IMG/VR virus record: IMGVR_UViG_3300032093_000211
Span: 1 to 48,804 of that record
Length of the DNA stretch: 48,804 nucleotides
Reading direction: 5' to 3' (one strand)
Source of the DNA: a virus
Made by a program: the position numbers and the translations under genes. Of this stretch, positions 30,169 to 37,772 are shown piece by piece (within the stretch, counting starts at the first letter, position 1; each line of letters starts with the position of its first letter). The notes beneath the pieces were generated by a model that saw nothing but the letters and a program-made list of their open reading frames with translations, did no database searches and was not told the origin of the DNA.

Positions 30169-30340
30169 TAAGGCCGTGGACTATGCGGCATACGAGTTGC
30201 AGGTAAAACACCTTCTGAAAGAGGTGCATAACTTGTTGTTGAAAGGCGACTGGAAGGGTGCGGCTTCCACAATTGACATGACCATAGTAGAGTTGCGGCT
30301 GATGCGAACTGCGGTCAAAAGCCAAATTAAAAATGCCTAA
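30155..30340 (+). CDS. Small helical protein (61 aa)
   Basis: ATG 30155 lies six bases after GGAG; an upstream GTG frame start is not needed. The 61-residue product is one or two amphipathic helices (YAAYELQVKHLLKEVHNLLL, then TIDMTIVELRLMRTAVKSQI). Overlaps polymerase by 14 bases and the nuclease by 8. Function unknown. Confidence 0.55.
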   Translation: MVSVDKAVDYAAYELQVKHLLKEVHNLLLKGDWKGAASTIDMTIVELRLMRTAVKSQIKNA

Positions 30341-31007
30341 CTACACATGGTCTTATTCCTCACTTGGTCTGTTCCAACAATGTCCTAAGAAGTATTACCA
30401 CCTCCGAGTAGCCAAAGACTACAAAGAGCCGGAGACCGATGCCTTGCTGTACGGCAAGCGTCTGCACGAGGCGGCTGAGTTATACATAGGTAAGGGCACC
30501 CCCCTACCGCCTCAGTTTGGCTTCATCAAGAACATGCTGGATCTACTAAAGACATTAGGTGAAGGTGGGGAGTTTCTGTGCGAATACCGCATGGCCCTGA
30601 CCCGGGACTTGAAACCCTGCGACTTCTTTGCCAAGGATGTGTGGTGGCGGGGTGTGGCTGATCTAGTAATCATAAAAGATGACAAGGCGTATCTTGTGGA
30701 CTACAAGACGGGTAAATCATCCCGGTATGCCGATACCAAGCAGTTGGAGATACTGGCCTTGGCGTTGTTTAAGCACCGCCCTGACCTGAAACTTGTTAAG
30801 GGTGGCCTGCTCTTTTTGGTGGCAAACGACTTTGTGAAGGTGGATTATGAGGGTAGCCAACAGGCAGAGCCGTGGGTAAAATGGCTAAATGAGACCAAGC
30901 AGTTGGAGGCCGCATACGAGAACGAGGTATGGAACCCCAAGCCGAATTTCTCCTGCAGGCAGTATTGCATAGTGACCGACTGCATACATAACGGAAAGAA
31001 TCATTAA
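30333..31007 (+). CDS. Cas4/RecB-like PD-(D/E)XK nuclease with Fe-S cysteines
   Basis: The nuclease core has GVADLVIIKD (Asp110), LVDYKTGK (Asp123, Lys125) and KQLEILALAL (Gln137). Cys17 (FQQCPKKYY) and Cys208, Cys212, Cys217 (SCRQYCIVTDC) have the spacing of the iron-sulphur cluster in Cas4 and AddB. These enzymes resect DNA ends. In a phage lacking CRISPR genes it most likely serves recombination or repair with the neighbouring helicase. The length (224) fits the family. Confidence 0.8.
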   Translation: MPNYTWSYSSLGLFQQCPKKYYHLRVAKDYKEPETDALLYGKRLHEAAELYIGKGTPLPPQFGFIKNMLDLLKTLGEGGEFLCEYRMALTRDLKPCDFFAKDVWWRGVADLVIIKDDKAYLVDYKTGKSSRYADTKQLEILALALFKHRPDLKLVKGGLLFLVANDFVKVDYEGSQQAEPWVKWLNETKQLEAAYENEVWNPKPNFSCRQYCIVTDCIHNGKNH

Positions 31008-31252
31008 TGCCGTATACGAAGTCACCACGCCCGTACAAGCATGAGTATGAGATGCAATTAAAACGGGATGAACACAGCGACAGGATGGAGCGTCAGCGTG
31101 CTCGACGTGCACTGGATAAAAAAGGTGTGAGTCGCGCTGGTAAAGATGTTAGCCATAAGGTTGCACTGAGCAAGGGTGGTACGAACAAGGACGGATACGT
31201 ACTGGAATCCCCTAGTAAAAATCGTTCGCGCAATTACAAGAAAAAGAAGTAA
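31007..31252 (+). CDS. HNH-like small basic protein (81 aa)
   Basis: The strongly basic product contains GKDVSHKVALSKGGTNKDGY, then SPSKNRSRNYKKKK. The H..LSKGGTN..N pattern is like the core of an HNH nuclease, but the leading Asp-His pair is Ser-His and the zinc cysteines are absent. It could be a degenerate HNH protein or a DNA-binding derivative. Start overlaps the nuclease stop by one base. It ends the tightly packed stretch of the operon. Confidence 0.55.
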   Translation: MPYTKSPRPYKHEYEMQLKRDEHSDRMERQRARRALDKKGVSRAGKDVSHKVALSKGGTNKDGYVLESPSKNRSRNYKKKK

Positions 31253-31281
31253 ACTAGGTTTTACAGTAGTAAAGTTTTTCG

Positions 31282-31310
31282 GGCTGAAAGTGAAAACATC
31301 ACTTTCGGCC
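31282..31310 (+). promoter_or_regulatory. Leader hairpin before the helicase gene
   Basis: GGCTGAAAGTGA and TCACTTTCGGCC form a 12-bp stem (one G-T pair) with an AAACA loop. A T run lies before the stem, not after it, so it is not a plain terminator. It ends 15 bases before the GGAGAG site of the helicase gene, a good place to affect translation or RNA processing. Confidence 0.55.
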
Positions 31311-31335
31311 TATCGGCGTCTTGTTGGAGAGTGAA

Positions 31336-32883
31336 TTGCAAATACTAGAAAATAAAGCATTGTTGTTGAAAGTAAAAGAACCAAACCGTATCACTACGGT
31401 TATCCCCAAAAGCAAAGTGCTTGATACGGGCGAAGTGCTTGTGAAGTGGGGGCTTGAAGAAGCACAGGTGCTAAAGAACTTACGCATCCGAAACGTACCA
31501 TCACCCATCATCGCTCACTACGATTGGCCCGGACTCTACAGACCGTTTGCTCATCAGAAAACTACCGCAGAATTTTTAACACTACATCGCCGTGCGTTCT
31601 GCTTTAACGAGCAAGGCACAGGTAAAACAGGCAGTGTGATTTGGGCGGCTGATTACTTGATGAAGTTAGGCATCATCAAACGAGTGCTGGTGCTCTGCCC
31701 GTTGTCAATCATGGAGTCTGCATGGGTAAATGATTTGTTTAGATTTGCCATGCACCGCACGGTTCAGGTTGCTCATTCGTACTCACGTGATAAACGAATC
31801 AAAGCAGTTAAGTCAGATGCAGAGTTTGTGATTTGTAATTTTGACGGGCTTGAGATTGTCAAAGATGCAGTCAACGAAAGCGGATTTGATCTCATCGTAG
31901 TTGATGAAGCAAACGCGTACAAAACGGTAACTACAAAACGCTGGAAAACTTTAGCCTCAATCATCAAGCCGAGCACGTGGGTATGGATGATGACTGGAAC
32001 TCCGGCGGCTCAGGCACCTACCGATGCGTATGGACTTGCAAGGATTGTCAACCCCGGGTCAGTACCTAGATTCTTTGGGTCGTTTAAAGATCAGGTCATG
32101 CAGAAGATTACCCAATTTAAATGGGTGCCTCGGCCCCGGGCAGAAGAGATAGTGCATCAGGTGCTACAACCTGCCATCCGGTTTACCAAAGAAGAGTGCC
32201 TTGATTTGCCGGACATGACATACGTCACCCGACAGGTTCCCTTGACCGCGCAGCAGCAGAAGTATTACGAGACCATCCGTAAACATATGGTAGCAACCGC
32301 CGCTGGCGAAGATATTACGACGGTGAACGCAGCAGCAAACCTTAATAAGTTACTGCAACTATCTTGTGGCGCTGTGTATTCCGATAGTGGAGAGGTCGTA
32401 GCCTTTGACGCTTCCAACCGGATAGCCGCGCTAAAAGAGGTCATTGACGAGGCATCGCACAAAGTTATTGTGTTTGTCCCGTACAGGCATGCAATACAGA
32501 TTGTGTACGAAGAATTAATTAAGGACGGATACACCGCAGAGATTATTAGTGGTGCTGTGTCTGTTAATGCACGTACGGACATCTTCAATAGGTTTCAGAC
32601 AGAGAAAGATCCAAAGGTTTTAATCATCCAACCACAGGCGGCATCTCATGGAGTTACTTTGCACGCCGCAAACGTAGTCGTGTATTGGTCTCCGGTGATG
32701 TCTGTAGAAACTTATTTACAGGCGAATGCTCGTGTGCATCGAGCGGGCCAACGTAATCCATGCACCGTGGTACACCTCCAAGGCTCACATGTTGAGAAGC
32801 GGATGTATTCGATGCTTGAAGCGAAAGTTGATATTCATACAAGAGTTGTTGATCTCTACAAAAATTTGCTTGAAGATGCTTGA
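31336..32883 (+). CDS. SNF2-like superfamily 2 helicase, TTG start
   Basis: The start is TTG 31336 because it follows GGAGAGTGAA at the same spacing as ATG in the shared leader. Motif I is FNEQGTGKTGS (about 90-100), motif II LIVVDEANAY (about 184-193), motif III MTGTPAA, and motif VI QANARVHRAGQRN (about 461-473), the SNF2 pattern. Such phage enzymes remodel branched or protein-bound DNA. With the VRR-NUC and Cas4-like nucleases it forms a likely recombination set. Length 515 residues. Confidence 0.85.
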   Translation: MQILENKALLLKVKEPNRITTVIPKSKVLDTGEVLVKWGLEEAQVLKNLRIRNVPSPIIAHYDWPGLYRPFAHQKTTAEFLTLHRRAFCFNEQGTGKTGSVIWAADYLMKLGIIKRVLVLCPLSIMESAWVNDLFRFAMHRTVQVAHSYSRDKRIKAVKSDAEFVICNFDGLEIVKDAVNESGFDLIVVDEANAYKTVTTKRWKTLASIIKPSTWVWMMTGTPAAQAPTDAYGLARIVNPGSVPRFFGSFKDQVMQKITQFKWVPRPRAEEIVHQVLQPAIRFTKEECLDLPDMTYVTRQVPLTAQQQKYYETIRKHMVATAAGEDITTVNAAANLNKLLQLSCGAVYSDSGEVVAFDASNRIAALKEVIDEASHKVIVFVPYRHAIQIVYEELIKDGYTAEIISGAVSVNARTDIFNRFQTEKDPKVLIIQPQAASHGVTLHAANVVVYWSPVMSVETYLQANARVHRAGQRNPCTVVHLQGSHVEKRMYSMLEAKVDIHTRVVDLYKNLLEDA

Positions 32884-32908
32884 CAGAGTAAAATCGTTTT
32901 ATTAGTAT
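32880..32908 (+). promoter_or_regulatory. Sigma70-type promoter after the helicase gene
   Basis: TTGACA (32880-32885) and TAGTAT (32903-32908) are 17 bases apart. It overlaps the helicase stop codon and could drive the 32938, 33330, SSB-like and HTH genes separately. Confidence 0.6.
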
Positions 32909-32937
32909 TATCAAACATAACAATACGGAGAGTGAAA

Positions 32938-33333
32938 ATGAGCGAAGTCTCTGCTGATAGGCTTGTTAAAGCCTACATAAAAATCCGTGATAAGCGGAAA
33001 CAAATTGCTGATGAGTTTGAAAAGCAAGATAAAGAATTAGAAGAAACTCAAGACCGTATCTCGGAGGAGATTCTTACCATCTGTAAATCAATGGGTGCTG
33101 ATGGGTTCAAGACTGAATTTGGCACGGTGACTCGCCGTGTAGCAAAAAGGTTTTGGACTAATGATTGGCACTCGTTTCACAAGTTTCTATTGGAACATCA
33201 GATGCCGGAGTTATTGGAGAAGCGTATTGCGCAGACCAATATGGCTACGTTCCTTGAAGAAAACCCCGATTTGCTACCACCGGGGCTAAATGTGGATAGC
33301 AAATACACCATCTCAATCAGGAGAAAAACATGA
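32938..33333 (+). CDS. Conserved phage protein of replication block (131 aa)
   Basis: ATG 32938 follows CGGAGAGTGAAA. The N-terminal half is a coiled coil (VKAYIKIRDKRKQIADEFEK, QDKELEETQDRISEEILTIC), and the second half carries RFWTNDWHSFHKFLLEHQMP and NPDLLPPGLNVDSKYTISIR. I recall this arrangement in many phages near SSB or recombination genes, annotated as hypothetical. It may be a nuclease inhibitor or DNA-binding accessory; this is uncertain. It overlaps the next small gene by 4 bases. Confidence 0.6.
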   Translation: MSEVSADRLVKAYIKIRDKRKQIADEFEKQDKELEETQDRISEEILTICKSMGADGFKTEFGTVTRRVAKRFWTNDWHSFHKFLLEHQMPELLEKRIAQTNMATFLEENPDLLPPGLNVDSKYTISIRRKT

Positions 33334-33479
33334 GTGAGGATCAAGAAATTAGTTTACGACTGGAGGCGATGCGTATGGCTGTAGAGTTTTATAAAAAAAG
33401 TAATGCTGATACTCATGATTTGATAGGTATGGCTTTAATTGTTTATCAATTTTTAAAAGGGGAAATTCCAAATGAGTGA
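33330..33479 (+). CDS. Small helical protein (49 aa)
   Basis: ATG 33330 overlaps the upstream TGA and the frame ends at TGA 33477-33479, overlapping the SSB-like start by 8 bases. The 49 residues (MSEDQEISLRLEAMRMAVEF, ending FLKGEIPNE) form two likely helices. AGGAG lies seven bases before the ATG. Not recognised, but the packing argues for a real gene. Confidence 0.6.
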   Translation: MSEDQEISLRLEAMRMAVEFYKKSNADTHDLIGMALIVYQFLKGEIPNE

Positions 33480-34350
33480 ACTTGCAGTATTAAATCAAAA
33501 CCTACCTGCGCACCTGCGTAGTCTTGACGGTATTGATGAGACCACTAAAGCCCTTATGGGTGGCGGTGGTGGGTCTAAACGCATATCCATCGAAGGTGGT
33601 GTGTGGCGCATGATGGTCAACGGTAAAGAGGTTGCCCGTAACGAAGAGCGGGTGATGAATGTAGTCATCGTTGCCGCCGCGCCAAAAGTATCTCGTACAT
33701 ACTATGCAGGCGTATACAAGAAGGGTGTTGCTTCTGCCCCGGATTGCTGGTCTGCCGATGGTGAAGTGCCGGATGCCAAGGCTAAAAACCCACAATCAAA
33801 GGCTTGTAAAGACTGCCCTCAAAATATCAAAGGGTCGGGTCAAGGCGATAGCCGTGCGTGCCGTTTCTCTCAACGTCTTGCTGTAGTGCTTGAGAACGAC
33901 ATCAGCGGCGACGTGTATCAACTCACCCTGCCAAGCCAGTCTATCTTTGGTGAAGGCGAACCCGGGAAGTGGCCCCTGCAAACGTACGCCAAGATGATTG
34001 GTAGTAAAGGCGTGCCCATCACTTCAGTTGTCACCGAGATGCGCTTTGACACTAACAGCGCAACACCCAAACTGACTTTCAAGCCAGCAAGGTTCCTAGA
34101 AACCGACGAATTTAATACGGCTTTGGGTAAGGGAAAAACCGGAGATGCAATTAAGGCAATCACCATGACGGTTGCTCAGGTTGATGGTGTAGACTCAGAA
34201 GTTCCCGCTCAGGAAACTGAAAAAGCCGAAGCATCTAAAGTCGAAGCAGAAGCCGTTGAAGAACCTACCAAACGTGCAAGCAAGAAGGACGAAGCCCCTG
34301 CACCTAAGAAGGATCTCACCAAGATTCTTGAAGAATGGGATGACCAATAA
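33472..34350 (+). CDS. Probable single-stranded DNA-binding protein with Cys motif
   Basis: The 292-residue protein has a beta-rich core and a Cys cluster (PDCWSADGE, KACKDCPQN, RACRFSQR at about 85-125) that could bind zinc. A Lys/Glu/Ala-rich tail of about 60 residues follows and ends in acidic ILEEWDDQ. The acidic end resembles the partner-binding tail of SSB proteins and T7 gp2.5. It lies between helicase and primase-helicase genes. The SSB role is inferred from layout and position, since no OB-fold motif is certain. Confidence 0.55.
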   Translation: MSELAVLNQNLPAHLRSLDGIDETTKALMGGGGGSKRISIEGGVWRMMVNGKEVARNEERVMNVVIVAAAPKVSRTYYAGVYKKGVASAPDCWSADGEVPDAKAKNPQSKACKDCPQNIKGSGQGDSRACRFSQRLAVVLENDISGDVYQLTLPSQSIFGEGEPGKWPLQTYAKMIGSKGVPITSVVTEMRFDTNSATPKLTFKPARFLETDEFNTALGKGKTGDAIKAITMTVAQVDGVDSEVPAQETEKAEASKVEAEAVEEPTKRASKKDEAPAPKKDLTKILEEWDDQ

Positions 34351-34359
34351 GGGGGCATC

Positions 34360-34593
34360 ATGTCACGCGGTTACACAACCAAATTCATCGCGGCTGTCAA
34401 CGCTGCAGATCAATCCAAGTTAGGTGTACGGCTTGCACAACTCTGCATTGACAATGACATCCCGGTGAAAGATGTGTCTGAGTTCCTCAAAGTTACACGC
34501 ATGACGGTGTATCACTGGTTCAAAGGTGAGACAAACGTGCTTGGTCAGCATAAAGAGATAGTAGAAAAATTAATTGCGAAACTAAGTACGTAA
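34360..34593 (+). CDS. Small helix-turn-helix regulator (77 aa)
   Basis: Helix-turn-helix segment LCIDNDIPVKDVSEFLKVTR followed by MTVYHWFKGE is the Cro/XRE-like pattern, with the recognition helix TRMTVYHWF. Residues before it form two helices (FIAAVNAADQSKLGVRLAQL). It is too small for an extra domain and likely binds DNA as a dimer. It is another candidate for the protein that binds the palindromes. GGGGG lies before the ATG. Confidence 0.65.
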   Translation: MSRGYTTKFIAAVNAADQSKLGVRLAQLCIDNDIPVKDVSEFLKVTRMTVYHWFKGETNVLGQHKEIVEKLIAKLST

Positions 34594-34681
34594 ACGGTTT
34601 AAGGAGGCTAGGGGGCACCCGAAAAGGGTAGTTCGCCGTCCTATCCCTGCCTACCTTATTTTAACGACGGCGCACTGAACG
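34594..34681 (+). other. Short gap before the primase-helicase gene
   Basis: 88 bases without a gene. It contains ACCC/GGGT around GAAAA (a small hairpin) and an AAGGAGG Shine-Dalgarno-like string (34601-34607) not followed by a start codon. No promoter was convincing. Confidence 0.4.
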
Positions 34682-37549
34682 ATGGCGGCTATGTTATCTA
34701 GAGAAGAGTTTCTTTCTCTTGTTTTACCACCTACAGGACAATACTGTGTGGTCGGGCTGAAGCAAGGTAAAGCACCAAGACAGGTATTCGTAGAATCAAT
34801 TGATGAGGTCTGCAACTACGCAGACGCTATGGTGCACAAGGGTTACGACGCATACTTTGCCCTTGCATCTTTCACCGATCCGAATGAGGGTCGCACAAAC
34901 GTAAACGCTGATCAACTTGGGTCATTCTTTGTAGACATCGACTGCGGCCCCAACAAGCCGTACGCAGATCAGCAAGAGGGTGTCGAGGCTCTGATTGAGT
35001 TTATCGCTACATCCGGCATGCCCAAGCCAACAGTCTTGGTTAATTCAGGGCGCGGCTTGCACGCCTACTGGGTGCCGGAACAGCCGTTACCAAAAGCAGA
35101 ATGGAAACCTTTGGCCGAGTCGCTCAAGGCACTGTGCCAAAAGCACGGGCTACAGGCTGACCCTGCGGTGACTGCCGACGTGTCTCGCATCCTGCGCATA
35201 CCTGAGACACTTAACTTCAAAGACCCAGACAACCCCCTGCCAACAAAAATCGTAGCGTCACGTGAACGCGTGGAGATTGCCAAGTTACGTCAAGTATTAG
35301 TAACTTTAGACGACTTTGATATTCCGGGTAAAAAGCCTTTTGTTAAGCAACTAGACCCGATGACCTTGGCACTGATGGGTAACTACCAGTCTAAATTCAA
35401 AACAATTCTCATCAAGTCGATGAATGGGGAAGGATGTGAACAACTTGCTAATGCGTTTAGGAATCAGGCAATACTCGAAGAACCTCTATGGAGAGCCGCT
35501 TTATCAATTGCCCATTCCTGCGTGGACGGATCTGTGGGTATCCACAAAATATCAGAACAACACCCTGAGTACTCAGCAAATAGAACTATTAAAAAGGCTT
35601 CAGAAACTAAGGGACCTTACACCTGCGATACATTCAGAAAACTTAACCCCACGGGGTGCCAAGACTGTCCGCTCAAAATATCATCGCCTATCCAAATTGG
35701 AAGACAAATTATCGAAGCCTCAGAAGAAGATAACGTTGTCACCCACGTTGAACAGGCTACTAAAGAAGAAGTAACCTACACGATCCCCAATTTCCCGTTC
35801 CCATATTTCAGGGGTAAAGTTGGTGGGGTCTATCGGCGTGCTGATCCCAATAAAGAAGATGACAAAGACGAACTAATCTACCCGTACGATCTCTACGTGG
35901 TGAAACGAATTCACGACCCGGACGATGGGGAAACACTACTTATGAGACTGCACCTACCCAAAGATGGGGTGCGAGAATTTATTATGCCGTTGACCTCAGC
36001 ACTGTCAAAAGAAAAGTTTGTAAACAGAGTAGCCCAAGAAGGGGTAGCAATACTAGGAAAGAAACAGGACTTACTTATGGCGTACGTAACAAGATGGGTT
36101 GAGGAACTGCAGGCTATGGGCAAATCGGAAATCGCTCGTAAACAGTTTGGCTGGCTGGAAGATGACAGTGCATTTATTGTTGGTGACAGAGAAATCCGCG
36201 CCGATGGTCAGGTGCTCTATAGCCCCCCAACCGTTGTGACACTACCGATCATTCCTGCGTTTAAGACCAAGGGCGACTTCCACACTTGGAAAGACATCAT
36301 CAATGCCTATGGCAGACCCGGAATGGAGCAACGTGCCTTTGCGTTCTTCATGGGTTTTGGTGGACCGCTTATGAAGTTTGTAGGTGAAGGATTCTTGGAT
36401 GGATTCTTGCTCAATCTAGTCAGTCAGCGCGGTGGATCAGGCAAAACTACCCTGCTACACGCCATTAATTCGATCTACGGTAACCCCAAGCAGTTGATGT
36501 TATCTTATAAAGATACGCATAACCATCGCATGCAACGTATGGGCACCATGCAGTCTATGACCCCTACGATTGATGAGTTGACCAATCTGGAAGTGAAGAT
36601 TATGTCAAACCTTGTGTATGACATCACCTCCGGCAAGGGCAAAAATCGTATGAGCGGCAAGGCTAACGTCGAGCGGATTAACCTCACGACTTGGCAAATC
36701 CCGGTGGTCTCCTCATCCAACCGCCGTGTCAAAGACGCCTTGATGACCCTCAAGTCTTTCCCTGATGCGGAACTGCTACGAATACTGGAAGACGAAATCC
36801 TGCCCGATACCCATAACGACCCCACATGGTCAAAGTCCCACTTCGGACGCATCATCAATAATTATGGGCACGCAATTGACCCCTACATAAAATACGTCGC
36901 GGGCAATCTTCCCACCGTAGTAGAACTTCTTAACAGGGTCAATCAGAAGTTAGACCGAGCAGCCGAGATTACGAACACCGAGCGGTATTGGTCAGCCGGA
37001 ATAGCCATCGACCTGACAGGCGGCATCATCGCCCATAACTTGGGACTGCATAACATCCCGATAGAACCCGTCTTTCAGCACGCGGTAGACCTCGTTAAAA
37101 ACACCCGGAACAAGAACAACGAAGAGTTCTCAAGCGTCAGCGACTACCTTGGGGCCTTCCTACAGCGGCACTATCAGGATATTTTGGTCATCAACGGCAA
37201 GGCCCACAGCCGGACAGGGCTGGAACAGGGGCCGATCCGGGAGCCTCGTGGCAAGGTTGTAGTGCGCTATGAGCCCGATACCAAGATGCTCTACGTGGTC
37301 AACAAAGACTGGCGGGATGACTGTGCCAAGACCTTTATGGGCTACGAAGACACCCTGAACCCCTACCGCAAGAACAAAGCCTACACCGGCCTGAAGAAGA
37401 AACGCATGCTGGCGGGCACCGCTATGGGGGCATCTGATGGGGTTATGGCCCTTACCTTTGACACTACCAAACTGGAATTTTTCGCAGAGGATGCGCTAGT
37501 AAATGCAGATTCTAAATCTGACAGTGAAGATACCTTGGGGGTCGATTAA
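34682..37549 (+). CDS. Primase-helicase (AEP primase plus DUF927-like helicase)
   Basis: The N-terminal primase has FFVDIDCG (82-89; metal-binding Asp85 and Asp87) and NSGRGLHAYW (121-130), the archaeo-eukaryotic primase pattern. A Cys cluster (YTCDTF, TGCQDCPLK) near 320-340 may hold zinc. The C-terminal ATPase has SQRGGSGKTTL (about 580-590), PTIDELTNLE as Walker B region and VVSSSNRR as sensor, fitting the DUF927 helicase family. It should prime and unwind DNA for the family A polymerase. The start (ATG 34682 or 34691) lacks a good ribosome site. Confidence 0.85.
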   Translation: MAAMLSREEFLSLVLPPTGQYCVVGLKQGKAPRQVFVESIDEVCNYADAMVHKGYDAYFALASFTDPNEGRTNVNADQLGSFFVDIDCGPNKPYADQQEGVEALIEFIATSGMPKPTVLVNSGRGLHAYWVPEQPLPKAEWKPLAESLKALCQKHGLQADPAVTADVSRILRIPETLNFKDPDNPLPTKIVASRERVEIAKLRQVLVTLDDFDIPGKKPFVKQLDPMTLALMGNYQSKFKTILIKSMNGEGCEQLANAFRNQAILEEPLWRAALSIAHSCVDGSVGIHKISEQHPEYSANRTIKKASETKGPYTCDTFRKLNPTGCQDCPLKISSPIQIGRQIIEASEEDNVVTHVEQATKEEVTYTIPNFPFPYFRGKVGGVYRRADPNKEDDKDELIYPYDLYVVKRIHDPDDGETLLMRLHLPKDGVREFIMPLTSALSKEKFVNRVAQEGVAILGKKQDLLMAYVTRWVEELQAMGKSEIARKQFGWLEDDSAFIVGDREIRADGQVLYSPPTVVTLPIIPAFKTKGDFHTWKDIINAYGRPGMEQRAFAFFMGFGGPLMKFVGEGFLDGFLLNLVSQRGGSGKTTLLHAINSIYGNPKQLMLSYKDTHNHRMQRMGTMQSMTPTIDELTNLEVKIMSNLVYDITSGKGKNRMSGKANVERINLTTWQIPVVSSSNRRVKDALMTLKSFPDAELLRILEDEILPDTHNDPTWSKSHFGRIINNYGHAIDPYIKYVAGNLPTVVELLNRVNQKLDRAAEITNTERYWSAGIAIDLTGGIIAHNLGLHNIPIEPVFQHAVDLVKNTRNKNNEEFSSVSDYLGAFLQRHYQDILVINGKAHSRTGLEQGPIREPRGKVVVRYEPDTKMLYVVNKDWRDDCAKTFMGYEDTLNPYRKNKAYTGLKKKRMLAGTAMGASDGVMALTFDTTKLEFFAEDALVNADSKSDSEDTLGVD

Positions 37550-37700
37550 GCCCGGGATGTCGTTTTTCATACCCTGCCTAGATAGCGAGAACGCCGCGAA
37601 GCAACTGACGTGGGAGGCGGGCCGGTTAGGCTATACAGTTGTCTGTAAACAAGTTATCGAGAATAACCGATATGGATTGCGCTGCTGGAGGGTGGAGTGA
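37503..37700 (+). CDS. Small conserved protein (65 aa)
   Basis: This 65-residue protein overlaps the end of the primase gene by 47 bases. IKPGMSFFIPCLDSENAAKQ followed by LGYTVVCKQVIENNRYGLRC and WRVE is a pattern I recall in small proteins of many phages. Function unknown. ATG 37503 is used; GTG 37521 is an alternative. The terminator lies 45 bases after its stop, so it is the last gene of the rightward block. Confidence 0.6.
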   Translation: MQILNLTVKIPWGSIKPGMSFFIPCLDSENAAKQLTWEAGRLGYTVVCKQVIENNRYGLRCWRVE

Positions 37701-37744
37701 TATTCTCGGGCCTTCACTCTCCTATCTACTCCTCGATAGGTTTA

Positions 37745-37772
37745 GCCCCGGCCTAGCCCGGGGCATTTTTTT
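37745..37772 (+). terminator. Terminator of the rightward block
   Basis: GCCCCGG (37745-37751) pairs with CCGGGGC (37758-37764) around CCTAGC, followed by A and seven T. It lies at the end of the rightward genes and just before the end of the convergent giant gene. Confidence 0.9.
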
